Positions 26,249 through 34,372 of a stretch of 64,000 nucleotides of DNA are shown in pieces. The stretch's first letter is position 1. Each line of letters opens with the position of its first letter. Origin of the DNA: Polaribacter irgensii 23-P. Its GTDB lineage: Bacteria; Bacteroidota; Bacteroidia; Flavobacteriales; Flavobacteriaceae. The stretch spans positions 2,126,842-2,190,841 of the forward strand of contig NZ_CH724148.1 of the NCBI RefSeq assembly GCF_000153225.1, written 5' to 3'. The notes below the pieces were generated by a model. That model did not search any database, was not told where the DNA came from, and saw nothing but the letters and a program-made list of their open reading frames with translations. The position numbers were made by a program, and so were the translations under genes.

Positions 26249-26629
26249 TTAACTAAAACATTCTTCACACGTTCCTTGAATTAATATTTGAGACACATCA
26301 ACTTTACAATTAGGAATAGTAGGAATGAGAACATCTGTGGATAAACATTCTACTTTTCCACAATCCGAACATTGAAAATGTGGATGAATATCATGATGTT
26401 CAGCGCTGGAGCAACCACTGCATTGCGCATACCATTTATGTCCGTTTTTACCCAAGAAAGAATGCAGAAAACCATCATCTTCTAGCTTGTCTAAAATACG
26501 ATATATTGTCGTTTTATTCATATTTAAATGAAAGCGTTCTATTAATGTAATCGCAGAAATAGCTGTTGATTGTTTTTCAAACTCATCAAGCAGTATTTTA
26601 ACTGATTTTGTTTTTCTTAAAATTCCCAT
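26249..26629 (-). CDS. Fur-family regulator, Zur-like (copy 1)
   Basis: A 126-residue Fur-superfamily repressor, probably the zinc-sensing Zur. An upstream ATG at 26674 is in frame, but the second (26629, MGILRKTK) fits the homologues and avoids a hydrophobic extension. The N-terminal winged helix has NMNKTTIYRILDKLEDDGFLH. The dimerisation/metal part has HKWYAQCSGC, HHDIHPHFQCSDCGKVEC and CEEC, i.e. the expected Cys pairs and His-rich site. It is divergent from merC with palindromic operators in between. The identical arrangement recurs at 31112-31492. Confidence 0.85.
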   Translation of the reverse strand: MGILRKTKSVKILLDEFEKQSTAISAITLIERFHLNMNKTTIYRILDKLEDDGFLHSFLGKNGHKWYAQCSGCSSAEHHDIHPHFQCSDCGKVECLSTDVLIPTIPNCKVDVSQILIQGTCEECFS

Positions 26630-26678
26630 TACACAAATATAGCTCAACTTAAAGGTAGTAAAAAATAAAATCATATTT

Positions 26679-26697
26679 AATGCAACTTTGTTGCATT
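26679..26697. promoter_or_regulatory. Zur operator-like palindrome (copy 1)
   Basis: AATGCAACTTTGTTGCATT has perfect 8-base arms AATGCAAC/GTTGCATT around TTT. It lies in the divergent zur-merC intergenic region and overlaps the position expected for the -33 element of the merC promoter. The same sequence occurs at 31542-31560. Confidence 0.65.
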
Positions 26698-26712
26698 AGT
26701 TATTAATAATAC

Positions 26713-26720
26713 TATATTTG
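26713..26720 (+). promoter_or_regulatory. Predicted -7 element (TAnnTTTG) of merC copy 1
   Basis: TATATTTG matches the Bacteroidota -7 consensus TAnnTTTG, 25 bases before the ATG at 26746. A TTTG at 26687-26690, inside the upstream palindrome, lies at a spacing suitable for the -33 element. Confidence 0.5.
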
Positions 26721-26733
26721 CAACTCAATTGCA
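26719..26733. promoter_or_regulatory. Second Zur operator-like palindrome (copy 1)
   Basis: TGCAACTCAATTGCA has arms TGCAA/TTGCA and starts in the -7 element of merC. In copy 2 the same position reads TGCAACTCAGTTGTA, a less perfect palindrome. Confidence 0.5.
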
Positions 26734-26745
26734 TTAAAGTAAATT

Positions 26746-27150
26746 ATGATATTGATAAAATATAAACCAGATAGTTTAGGAGCCATAGCAAGTACATTAT
26801 GTCTTTTGCATTGTATTGCTGCGCCTTTTATTTTTATAGTTCAGAGTTGTTCAATGGTTTGTTGTGATAGCGCACCTGTTATGTGGAGTTTTATAGACTA
26901 TTTCTTTTTAGTAGTTTCTTTTTTTGCTGTATATCGTTCTACACAAACAACTTCTAGTTATTGGATAAAACCTTTTTTATGATTAAGTTGGAGTGTATTA
27001 TTTATAATAATAATGAACGAAAAAATAGCATGGTTTCCTTTAAGTGAGCAAGCTATTTATTTTTCAGCACTTACATTGATAGTATTGCATCTTTACAATA
27101 AAAAATATTGCCAATGTAACAACAATAAATGCTGCACTAATGAAGGGTAA
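26746..27150 (+). pseudogene. merC-family gene, nonsense mutation
   Basis: Aligned to the intact copy at 31609-32013. The first 78 codons are intact (LGAIASTLCLLHCIAAPFIF, conserved Cys pair and membrane helices); then the Trp codon TGG of copy 2 is TGA here (26983 side). The downstream frame continues without indels to a stop at 27148-27150 (YCQCNNNKCCTNEG). A single base change therefore inactivates the gene. Overlaps the folE remnant by 11 bases just as the intact pair does. Confidence 0.85.
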
Positions 27151-27543
27151 AGAACAAATTCAAATAATAGGAGTTAATCATTTTTCAACAAGTATTAAAA
27201 CACCTTTACTTGCTGATGCCTTTGATAAATCAGATGATGAGAAAATTAAGAATATACAACATCATTTTAAAATGACCATGCAGGAGATGGGGCTAGATTT
27301 AACGGACGATAGTTTATCTGGAACTCCGTATCATGATGCAAAATGTATGTAAAAAAGTTGTTTTATGGATTGAATCCAGCTAATAAACCAAAACTTTCAA
27401 TATTTGAAAATAAGTACAGCTATAAAAAAATGCTGATTGAACAAAATATCACCATAGATTCTGCTTGTGAACATCACTTTTTACCAATAATCGGACATGC
27501 GAATGTAGCATACATTCCAAAAGACAGGGGCTGTAAGTTTTAA
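27140..27543 (+). pseudogene. folE: folE copy 1, frameshifted and truncated
   Basis: Residues 1-67 match the intact GTP cyclohydrolase at 32003-32668, then loss of one A in an A-run (4 instead of 5 near 27338-27342) shifts the frame. The second part resumes as MYVKKLFYGLNPANKPKLS with the Zn-site motif SACEHHFLPIIG. Similarity stops at YIPKD, about 270 bases before the end of the intact gene, and a stop follows. The missing tail includes the third zinc ligand, so no functional enzyme is expected. Confidence 0.85.
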
Positions 27544-27642
27544 TACTCATCTAGCACTAGAAAACAGTTCATAAATAGCCCGTCCTATAAGATGTAAAGT
27601 CAAGTAATACACTACCAAAACAATTTCCGAATGTCATTTAAA

Positions 27643-30057
27643 ATGAAACAACATTTTATAATATTAAACTTTTTATTCTTTGGGTCATCATTGCTTATAG
27701 CTCAAAAAGAAACATGCGGGTATTCCCTTAATGGAAAAGTATTAGATGCTTATACAGAAGAGCCTATTCCTAATGCTGTGATTAAAGTTAAGGGCATAGA
27801 AAGATACACCACCACCAGTGCTGAAGGTACTTTTAAAATCGATAATCTTTGTACAAAAAATAATATTCTTATTATTTCATGCTTAGGCTATACTAATTTG
27901 ATAGAAGACCATGAACACGATTCAGCCATACACTTTTATTTAACCCAAGAAGTTACAGGATTAAACGAAGTAATCATTCAAGCGAAACGAAGAAAAGAGA
28001 AAGGGACTGAAACAATTTCACAAGTTACGATTGGAAAGAAAGAAATTACCAGCAATCCAACCCAATCATTGGCGGCAGTCCTGTCACAGCAACAAGGAGT
28101 AACATTTATGTCAACCGGAACCAATGTGCAATTACCTGTTATTCATGGTTTGTATGGGAATCGAATCCTGGTATTGAATAATGGTCTAAAACATGGCTTT
28201 CAAAATTGGGGTGCCGATCATGCCCCAGAAATAGACATTGCTTCAACAAACAGCATCACTGTGGTCAAGGGGGCAGTTGGCGTGCGATATGGCCCTGAAG
28301 CTTTGGGGGGTGCTATTATTATTGAGCCCAATCCATCACTTTTAAACAATCCATTTTATGCAGCTTTAGGCACAGGCTACCAAACCAATGGCAAAGGCTA
28401 CAACACTAATTTTGAAATTGGAAATGGAACTGAAAATTGGAGCTATTTTGCAAATGGAAATTATACTAGAATTGGTGATCGCAACACACCAGGTTATAAT
28501 TTGACTAATTCTGGCAAAGAAGAAAAAGCATTTAGTTTTGGCATTTTGCACCACCTAGATACATGGGATTTTAAGGTGAACTATAGCTTTGTTGACCAGA
28601 AATTAGCACTATTGCGCGCTTCTATCGCTAATAGTCCAGATTCGTTTATTCGTGCCATTAATTCAAATGAACCTATTATTATTAATCCTCTTTCCTTTGA
28701 TATCAATCAACCCAACCAAAAAACCCAACATCATTTGGCGAAGGCAGAAATTAATTGGTGGTACACCAAAGGGGCAAAGCTTACCCTAATTGTTGGTGTG
28801 CAATTAAACAAAAGAGATGAATTTGATGTACGGAGAAATGCCGAGCTACCTATTATTAATCTCGATTTGCTCACCTATGACTATCAATTGGAATGGAAGC
28901 ATCCTAAATGGCATGGATTAAATGGTTTGCTCGGTGCTCAATATTTTAGTCAAAATAACGATAATAACCCAGGTACCCAGACCACTCCATATATCCCCAA
29001 CTACAATACGGATAGGGTTAGTGCTTTTGCGGTTGAAAGCTTAACATTTGGAAAAAATATGATTGAAGCGGGGTTACGGTTTGATTTAGAAACCAATGAT
29101 GTTCGAGGTAGGGAAATCAATCAAGATATTTTTAGAGACAACTATACCTTCACTAATTTTACTGGATCATTAGGCTACGTTCGGCAACTTTCTGAAAATA
29201 GCACTTTTAGAACAAATATAGGAACTGCATGGCGCACCCCAAATATGGAAGAACTGTTCAGTTTTGGACAGCATGGGTTTAAAACAACCTTTGGCTTGCT
29301 AAGATTCAAAGACACCAATGGTAAATTGAGTACCGATGAAGTGATCCCTTTAAATCAAAGTACTGTGAATCCAGAACGAGGATATAAATTCATCAACGAA
29401 TTTCAGACCAATAAAAATGGAAATAGCCATAACCTAACAGTGTATTCACATTTTATAGAAAATTACGTTTTTGATCGGCCTATTGGAGTTTTCGGAACAA
29501 TACGGGGCCCAATGCCTGCATTTATTTTCGATCAGGTTGATGCGCTTTTCTTTGGCGCAGATTACAGTTGGAAAAAAGAATGGACCGATAAAGTTTCGAG
29601 TATTTTTGGAGCAAGCTATTTATGGTCTAGAAATGTAGGTGATAATGCTCCCTTAATCAACCAACCACCGATTTCGACAACTATTGAACTGAAATGGAAT
29701 CAAGGTAAAGTAGGTTTCTTTGATTCCTCTAGATGGTCTATTCGCCCTAGTTATACCTTTCGACAATCTCAAGCGCCGCGTACAATTACACCCCAAAGCT
29801 TGGTCGATGGGTCTGTGGAGCTGACAACAAGCTCTGAAATATTTGACTTTGCAGCCGCAAATGATGGCTATTTTCTACTGGACTTATCATGGACCTTTAA
29901 AAGGAAAAACCTTAGTGGAGGTATTACCGTTCAAAACCTATTGAATACCAGGTATCGAGACTACCTGAACGAAATGCGCTATTTCGCCAACGAATCTGGT
30001 AGAAATTTACTTTTTACACTCAAATATACACTTAAAAAAAATGCTAAAAATGAATAG
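27643..30057 (+). CDS. TonB-dependent receptor, probably zinc uptake
   Basis: An 804-residue receptor starting at ATG 27643 (an in-frame ATG at 27631 is less likely; the signal peptide then begins cleanly at MKQHF). Signal peptide to about AQ (21), carboxypeptidase-regulatory-like domain to about 105, plug about 115-235 with LPVIHGLYGNRILVLNNG and VVKGAVGVRYGPEALGGAI, beta barrel to the C-terminus. Plug and barrel are reminiscent of ZnuD-type zinc/haem receptors. It follows the zur/merC/folE copy and is followed by a lipoprotein, so zinc is the likely cargo. Its sequence is GC-richer than its neighbours (about 45% in a stretch counted by eye against about 33% in folE), hinting at separate acquisition. 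Confidence 0.82.
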   Translation: MKQHFIILNFLFFGSSLLIAQKETCGYSLNGKVLDAYTEEPIPNAVIKVKGIERYTTTSAEGTFKIDNLCTKNNILIISCLGYTNLIEDHEHDSAIHFYLTQEVTGLNEVIIQAKRRKEKGTETISQVTIGKKEITSNPTQSLAAVLSQQQGVTFMSTGTNVQLPVIHGLYGNRILVLNNGLKHGFQNWGADHAPEIDIASTNSITVVKGAVGVRYGPEALGGAIIIEPNPSLLNNPFYAALGTGYQTNGKGYNTNFEIGNGTENWSYFANGNYTRIGDRNTPGYNLTNSGKEEKAFSFGILHHLDTWDFKVNYSFVDQKLALLRASIANSPDSFIRAINSNEPIIINPLSFDINQPNQKTQHHLAKAEINWWYTKGAKLTLIVGVQLNKRDEFDVRRNAELPIINLDLLTYDYQLEWKHPKWHGLNGLLGAQYFSQNNDNNPGTQTTPYIPNYNTDRVSAFAVESLTFGKNMIEAGLRFDLETNDVRGREINQDIFRDNYTFTNFTGSLGYVRQLSENSTFRTNIGTAWRTPNMEELFSFGQHGFKTTFGLLRFKDTNGKLSTDEVIPLNQSTVNPERGYKFINEFQTNKNGNSHNLTVYSHFIENYVFDRPIGVFGTIRGPMPAFIFDQVDALFFGADYSWKKEWTDKVSSIFGASYLWSRNVGDNAPLINQPPISTTIELKWNQGKVGFFDSSRWSIRPSYTFRQSQAPRTITPQSLVDGSVELTTSSEIFDFAAANDGYFLLDLSWTFKRKNLSGGITVQNLLNTRYRDYLNEMRYFANESGRNLLFTLKYTLKKNAKNE

Positions 30058-30161
30058 AAAAAAGCTAGCTAGGTATAAGTCTATGCCTAGCAGAGGACCT
30101 TAAATTTTAAAGATTTATAGATAGTACCGTTTAATAAAAATAAAACAATTAGAACAAAAAG

Positions 30162-30785
30162 ATGAAAACAATAAATCCATTTAAAAATTTACAATTATTA
30201 GCAATTTTATTTTCAGTTATTACAATTATTGGTTGTAGTAATGATGATGATATTGCACCGGAAGAAGAAAACGAAATAGAAGTAATTACAGATGTTACCC
30301 TTATTTTTACGAATACGGCTGATGTAAACGATGTAATAAGAGCTTCCGCTCAAGATCCAGACGGAACAGGTATACAAGAATTACAGATTTTAGGTGCTAT
30401 TACACTTGCTGCCGATACCGAATATACATTAACCTATGAAATTCTAAATAAATTAGATCCAGCAGACTCTGAAGATATTGGTGATGAAATTCTTGAGGAA
30501 GATAATGAGCATCAGTTCTTCTTTAGTTTTACAGTAAATGTCTTTGCCAATCCTATCGGAAACGGGAATATAGATGCAGCTGCAGATCCAATAAATTACA
30601 ACGATGAGGATGAAAATGGGAACCCTGTTGGTTTGTCTAGCACTTGGACAACTTCTAGTACAGCATCTTCTGGAGCATTATTTACCGTTAGGCTTCAGCA
30701 CCAACCAGATGTGAAAACAGCTACATCGGGTTCTAATGATGGTGATACTGATTTTGCATTGACCTTTGACTTGAATATTCAATAA
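30162..30785 (+). CDS. Acidic lipoprotein, receptor-associated
   Basis: A 207-residue lipoprotein: signal peptide with lipobox IIGC (about Cys 25) followed by SNDDD and a Glu/Asp-rich linker. The body is beta-rich and strongly acidic (EEDNEHQFFF, YNDEDENGNP), without a family I recognise. It follows the TonB receptor by about 100 bases, which is the usual place for a surface lipoprotein that helps deliver the receptor's substrate. The acidic patches could bind metal ions, but that is only an inference. Confidence 0.7.
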   Translation: MKTINPFKNLQLLAILFSVITIIGCSNDDDIAPEEENEIEVITDVTLIFTNTADVNDVIRASAQDPDGTGIQELQILGAITLAADTEYTLTYEILNKLDPADSEDIGDEILEEDNEHQFFFSFTVNVFANPIGNGNIDAAADPINYNDEDENGNPVGLSSTWTTSSTASSGALFTVRLQHQPDVKTATSGSNDGDTDFALTFDLNIQ

Positions 30786-30801
30786 CCAATTTTTGTGTTT
30801 G

Positions 30802-30845
30802 ATCTCCCAGCTTGTTCGCTGTAAACTAGCCTGGGAGATTTTTTA
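30802..30845 (+). terminator. Terminator after the receptor/lipoprotein genes
   Basis: ATCTCCCAG against CTGGGAGAT (30802-30810 and 30831-30839) with a 20-base loop, followed by six T. It ends the TonB receptor/lipoprotein unit before the second zur copy. Confidence 0.8.
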
Positions 30846-31111
30846 TGTCATAGCTTCGCAGCATGTCTTGTGCTGTTAAATAGTGCCCAAATGCGATATT
30901 CCTCTAATTGTTATAAAATGTACTTTAATTTATAGTATTGCAAAGTGAAAATTTAATGTTTTTGGGGCTTTATAAGAAAAAGTAAAAGCTAAAAAAGGGC
31001 TTGTTATATTTGAAAATTATTTAAGAGTTACTGAAATAATTTTCTTTTATGTAATTTTTAATCACTTACAAAATTATTTAATTTATAAATAGTAAGGGGT
31101 ATTAAATTTAT

Positions 31112-31492
31112 TTAACTAAAACATTCTTCACACTTACCTTGAATTAATATTTGAGACACATCAACCTTGCGATTAGGAATATTAGGTATCAAAACATCTG
31201 TTGGTAAACAATCTACTTTTCCACAATCTAGACATTGAAAATGTGGATGAATATCATGATGTTCAACATTAGTGCAACCAATACATTTCGCATACCATTT
31301 ATGTCCGTTTTTACCTAAAAACGAATGAAGAAAACCATCATCTTCTAGCTTGTCTAAAATACGATATATTGTCGTTTTATTCATATTTAAATGAAAGCGT
31401 TCTATTAATGTAATCGCAGAAATAGCTGTTGATTGTTTTTCAAACTCATCAAGCAGTATTTTAACTGATTTTGTTTTTCTTAAAATTCCCAT
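31112..31492 (-). CDS. Fur-family regulator, Zur-like (copy 2)
   Basis: A 126-residue Zur-like repressor; the start at 31492 (MGILRKTK) is preferred over an in-frame ATG at 31537. The first about 80 residues are identical to copy 1. In the metal-binding half several residues differ (KCIGCTNVEHHD, CLDCGKVDC), but all Cys/His ligands are kept: C-x2-C near 76-79, HHDIHPHF, C-x2-C and the terminal CEEC. Two functional paralogues may sense metal at different thresholds. Divergent from merC. Confidence 0.85.
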   Translation of the reverse strand: MGILRKTKSVKILLDEFEKQSTAISAITLIERFHLNMNKTTIYRILDKLEDDGFLHSFLGKNGHKWYAKCIGCTNVEHHDIHPHFQCLDCGKVDCLPTDVLIPNIPNRKVDVSQILIQGKCEECFS

Positions 31493-31541
31493 TACACAAA
31501 TATAGCTCAACTTAAAGGTAGAAAAAAATAAAATCATATTT

Positions 31542-31560
31542 AATGCAACTTTGTTGCATT
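31542..31560. promoter_or_regulatory. Zur operator-like palindrome (copy 2)
   Basis: AATGCAACTTTGTTGCATT, identical to 26679-26697, in the zur-merC intergenic region. A TATATTTG element follows at 31576-31583, and a weaker palindrome TGCAACTCAGTTGTA at 31582-31596 starts in it, 27 bases before the merC ATG. Confidence 0.65.
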
Positions 31561-31608
31561 AGTTAATAATAATACTATATTTGCAACTCAGTTGTATTAC
31601 ATTAAATT

Positions 31609-32013
31609 ATGATATTTATAAAACAAAAACCAGACAGTATAGGAGCCATAGCAAGTGCATTGTGTCTTCTACATTGTATTGCTACACCCTTTATTTTTAT
31701 AGCCCAAAGTTGTTCATTGGTTTGTTGTGAAAAAGTACCTACTTGGTGGAGTTTTATAGACTATTTCTTTTTGGTAATTTCTTTTTTTGCTGTATACCGT
31801 TCTACACAAACAACATCTAATTATTGGATAAAACCTTTTTTATGGTTGAGTTGGACTGTGTTGTTAATAATAATAATCAATGAAAAAATAGCATGGTTTC
31901 CTTTAAGTGAACAAGCTATTTATTTTCCAGCACTTACATTAATACTATTACATCTTTACAATAAAAAATATTGTCAATGCAACATTACTAAATGCTGTAC
32001 TAATGAAAGATAA
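31609..32013 (+). CDS. MerC-family membrane protein
   Basis: A 134-residue protein with four membrane helices and the MerC hallmarks: SALCLLHCIATPFIF (Cys pair in the first helix), a second Cys group SCSLVCCE and a Cys-rich C-terminus (YCQCNITKCCTNE). MerC proteins transport Hg(II), but in this zinc-regulated setting without mer genes it is more likely to handle zinc or another soft metal. Overlaps folE by 11 bases. First gene of the long zinc operon. Confidence 0.78.
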   Translation: MIFIKQKPDSIGAIASALCLLHCIATPFIFIAQSCSLVCCEKVPTWWSFIDYFFLVISFFAVYRSTQTTSNYWIKPFLWLSWTVLLIIIINEKIAWFPLSEQAIYFPALTLILLHLYNKKYCQCNITKCCTNER

Positions 32014-32668
32014 TGAGCAAATTGAAATAACAGGTAACAACCATTTTTCAACAAGTATTAAAACACCTTTACGTGCTGATGCTTTTGACAAATCTGATGA
32101 TGAAAAAATTAAAAATATTCAACATCATTTTGGTAAAATCATGGAAGAATTAGGGTTAGACCTAACAGATGATAGTTTATCTGGAACTCCTTATCGTTTT
32201 GCAAAAATGTATGTAAAAGAACTGTTCTATGGATTAAATCCTGCAAATAAGCCAAAATTATCAGTATTTATTAATAAATATAGTTACAAAAAAATGTTGG
32301 TGGAACAGAATATCACTATAGATTCTGCTTGTGAACATCATTTTCTACCAATAGTTGGTTTTGCAAATGTGGCGTATATTCCTAAAGATAAAGTGATTGG
32401 TTTATCAAAAATAAATCGACTGGTAGATTATTATGCACGCAGACCACAAGTGCAAGAAAGATTGGTTTTACAAATTTTAAATGATTTGCAAGATGTTTTA
32501 GAAACTAAAGATGTTATTGTTTCTATAACTGCAAAACACCTTTGCGTTTCTTCAAGAGGCATTAAAGATCAAAGTAGTTTTACCACAACATTAGAATATG
32601 GAGGCTGTTTTTCGGAAAGCGAATACAGAAATGAGTTTTTAAAAATAATTGCACAACAATCAATATAA
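32003..32668 (+). CDS. folE: GTP cyclohydrolase I (FolE), zinc-operon paralogue
   Basis: A 221-residue enzyme that converts GTP to 7,8-dihydroneopterin triphosphate for folate/pterin synthesis. The zinc ligands are all present: Cys 110 and His 113 in SACEHHFLPIVG, and Cys 181 in KHLCVSSRG (numbers coincide with the E. coli enzyme). IPKDKVIGLSKINRLVDYYARRPQVQERL is the conserved substrate-binding stretch. Full length for the family. Its place in a Zur-type operon is noteworthy, since the usual zinc-sparing enzyme is the unrelated FolE2; this copy still looks metal-dependent, perhaps using another metal or being boosted to capture scarce zinc. Confidence 0.92.
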   Translation: MKDNEQIEITGNNHFSTSIKTPLRADAFDKSDDEKIKNIQHHFGKIMEELGLDLTDDSLSGTPYRFAKMYVKELFYGLNPANKPKLSVFINKYSYKKMLVEQNITIDSACEHHFLPIVGFANVAYIPKDKVIGLSKINRLVDYYARRPQVQERLVLQILNDLQDVLETKDVIVSITAKHLCVSSRGIKDQSSFTTTLEYGGCFSESEYRNEFLKIIAQQSI

Positions 32669-32674
32669 AATAGT

Positions 32675-34357
32675 ATGGAATATAGCAGAAGAAAATTCAT
32701 CTCCTTGATAGGAAAAGCAAGTTTGGGATCGCTTATTTTACCTCAATTTTTAATGAGTTGTGGCAATACTGCAAATCCAACAACAAGTTTTAATTCAACT
32801 TCTGAAGAACGATTAATCGAACTAAAAAATTTGGTTTTAAAAGGTTTATTGCCTTCTGATAAAGATGATTTAGTATTGGCAAATGGTTTAAATTATCACA
32901 CCGTTATAAAATGGGGCGATAAAATTAGCGACACAGATACCTTTGGTTTTAATAACGATTTTAATTGTTTTATTCCTTTTGATGATGATAATCCAAAAGA
33001 CGGTTTGTTGTGGGTAAATCATGAATATATTAATCCGCTTTTTGTTTCTGATTTTAATTATAGAGATTATGAAAACCCATCAGAATATAGAACTATTGCT
33101 CAAGTTGATAAAGAAATGTACAATGTTGGTGGCAGTATTGTAAGAATTAATGAAGAAAATGGGCAATGGAAAATTGTTGAAAATGATCCTCATAACAGAC
33201 GTATTACTGCAAAAACACCAATGCAAATAAATTGGGATACACCAATTAAAGGAAAAACGATTTTTATAGGAACGCATAGCAATTGTTCTGGGGGAATTAC
33301 ACCTTGGAAAACCTTTTTAACTTGCGAAGAAAACTACGATAGTTATTTTGGCGAAACCGAATATGATGAAGAAAATGTTGCAAGACACAGACCAAGTAAA
33401 AGTGGTTGGGAGAGTTTTTACGATTATCCTCCAGAACATTATGGTTGGGTTGTAGAAGTGAATCCAAAAGATGGTAAAGCACAGAAACATATTGCTTTGG
33501 GTAGATTTGCACACGAATGTTGTACGTTGTATGAATTGGCAGATAAAAGAGTAGTTGCTTACACAGGAGATGACCATAATAGCGAACATCTGTATAAATT
33601 TATCTCCTCTAAACCAAGTTCTTTAAAAGAAGGGACTTTGTATGTTGCAGATACTGTTAACGGAAAATGGTTGGCATTAGATTGGGTAAATCAACCTATT
33701 TTAAAAGAGAAATTTAAAGATCAAACAGAGGTGCTAATTAGAGCAAGAGAAGCTGCAAAATTGCTGGGAGCAACTCCATTAAACAGACCAGAAGATATAG
33801 AAATTGACCCTATAACAGGTAATATTTTTGTTTCATTAACCAACAATTATATTACAAAAGATTTTCACGGTTTTATTTTAAAAATCGAAGAAAAAAACGG
33901 TGCTTTTGATGCGTTAACCTTTAAAGCAGAAACCTATAAAGCTGGTGGAGAAGAAAACGGATTTTCGTGTCCAGATAATTTGGCTTTTGATTTATCTGGC
34001 AATCTTTGGATGACTTCTGATATGTCTGGAAGTGCTATGAATAAAGAAGGCAAACCTTATATGCCTTTTAAAAATAACAGTTTATTTGTAATTCCTAGAT
34101 TAGGCAAAGATGCTGGAAAAGTTATTCGTGTTGCTTCTGCACCAAAAGATGCAGAATTGACAGGTCCCTGGTTTTCACCAGATGGTAAAACCTTGTTTTT
34201 AAGTGTGCAACATCCAGGAGAGCAATCTAAAGATTTAGAGAATTTAACAAGTAAATGGCCTTTTGATGAAGATAATATTCCTAAACCAGCTGTGGTTGCC
34301 ATTACTGGAGATTTAATTGAAAAAATGAATAAGCTAAACCAAATAGAAGTTTCATAA
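32675..34357 (+). CDS. PhoX-family alkaline phosphatase (DUF839)
   Basis: A 560-residue exported phosphatase. The N-terminus has a Tat signal (SRRKFISLIG) followed by a lipobox-like LMSC (Cys 29). The body is a PhoX/DUF839 beta propeller with TFLTCEENYDSYFG, GRFAHECC, YTGDDHNSEHLYKF and RPEDIEIDPITGNIFVSLTNN, i.e. the metal-ligand regions. PhoX uses calcium and iron rather than zinc, so it can replace zinc-dependent PhoA under zinc shortage; that fits its place in a Zur operon. 6 bases after folE. Confidence 0.85.
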   Translation: MEYSRRKFISLIGKASLGSLILPQFLMSCGNTANPTTSFNSTSEERLIELKNLVLKGLLPSDKDDLVLANGLNYHTVIKWGDKISDTDTFGFNNDFNCFIPFDDDNPKDGLLWVNHEYINPLFVSDFNYRDYENPSEYRTIAQVDKEMYNVGGSIVRINEENGQWKIVENDPHNRRITAKTPMQINWDTPIKGKTIFIGTHSNCSGGITPWKTFLTCEENYDSYFGETEYDEENVARHRPSKSGWESFYDYPPEHYGWVVEVNPKDGKAQKHIALGRFAHECCTLYELADKRVVAYTGDDHNSEHLYKFISSKPSSLKEGTLYVADTVNGKWLALDWVNQPILKEKFKDQTEVLIRAREAAKLLGATPLNRPEDIEIDPITGNIFVSLTNNYITKDFHGFILKIEEKNGAFDALTFKAETYKAGGEENGFSCPDNLAFDLSGNLWMTSDMSGSAMNKEGKPYMPFKNNSLFVIPRLGKDAGKVIRVASAPKDAELTGPWFSPDGKTLFLSVQHPGEQSKDLENLTSKWPFDEDNIPKPAVVAITGDLIEKMNKLNQIEVS

Positions 34358-34372
34358 ATATTTAGAATAAAA

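Larger units (their letters stand above)
26249..27530. repeat. Duplicated zur-merC-folE segment, copy 1
   Basis: This about 1.3-kb segment is a diverged direct repeat of 31109-32390. Both hold a minus-strand zur followed by plus-strand merC and folE with the same spacing. Copy 1 is decaying: merC carries a nonsense codon and folE is frameshifted and cut short. About 190 bases in the middle are identical in both copies. Confidence 0.85.
31109..32390. repeat. Duplicated zur-merC-folE segment, copy 2
   Basis: Direct-repeat partner of 26249-27530. All three genes are intact here. It leads straight into the phoX-like gene of the long zinc-starvation operon, so this is probably the functional copy. 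Confidence 0.85.

Noticed and set aside
26980-26990. Possible readthrough or recoding of TGA in merC copy 1
   Set aside because: The neighbouring folE copy is also frameshifted and truncated, so decay is the simpler reading.
33080-33589. Several minus-strand frames inside the phoX-like gene
   Set aside because: Antisense shadows of a clearly conserved plus-strand gene.
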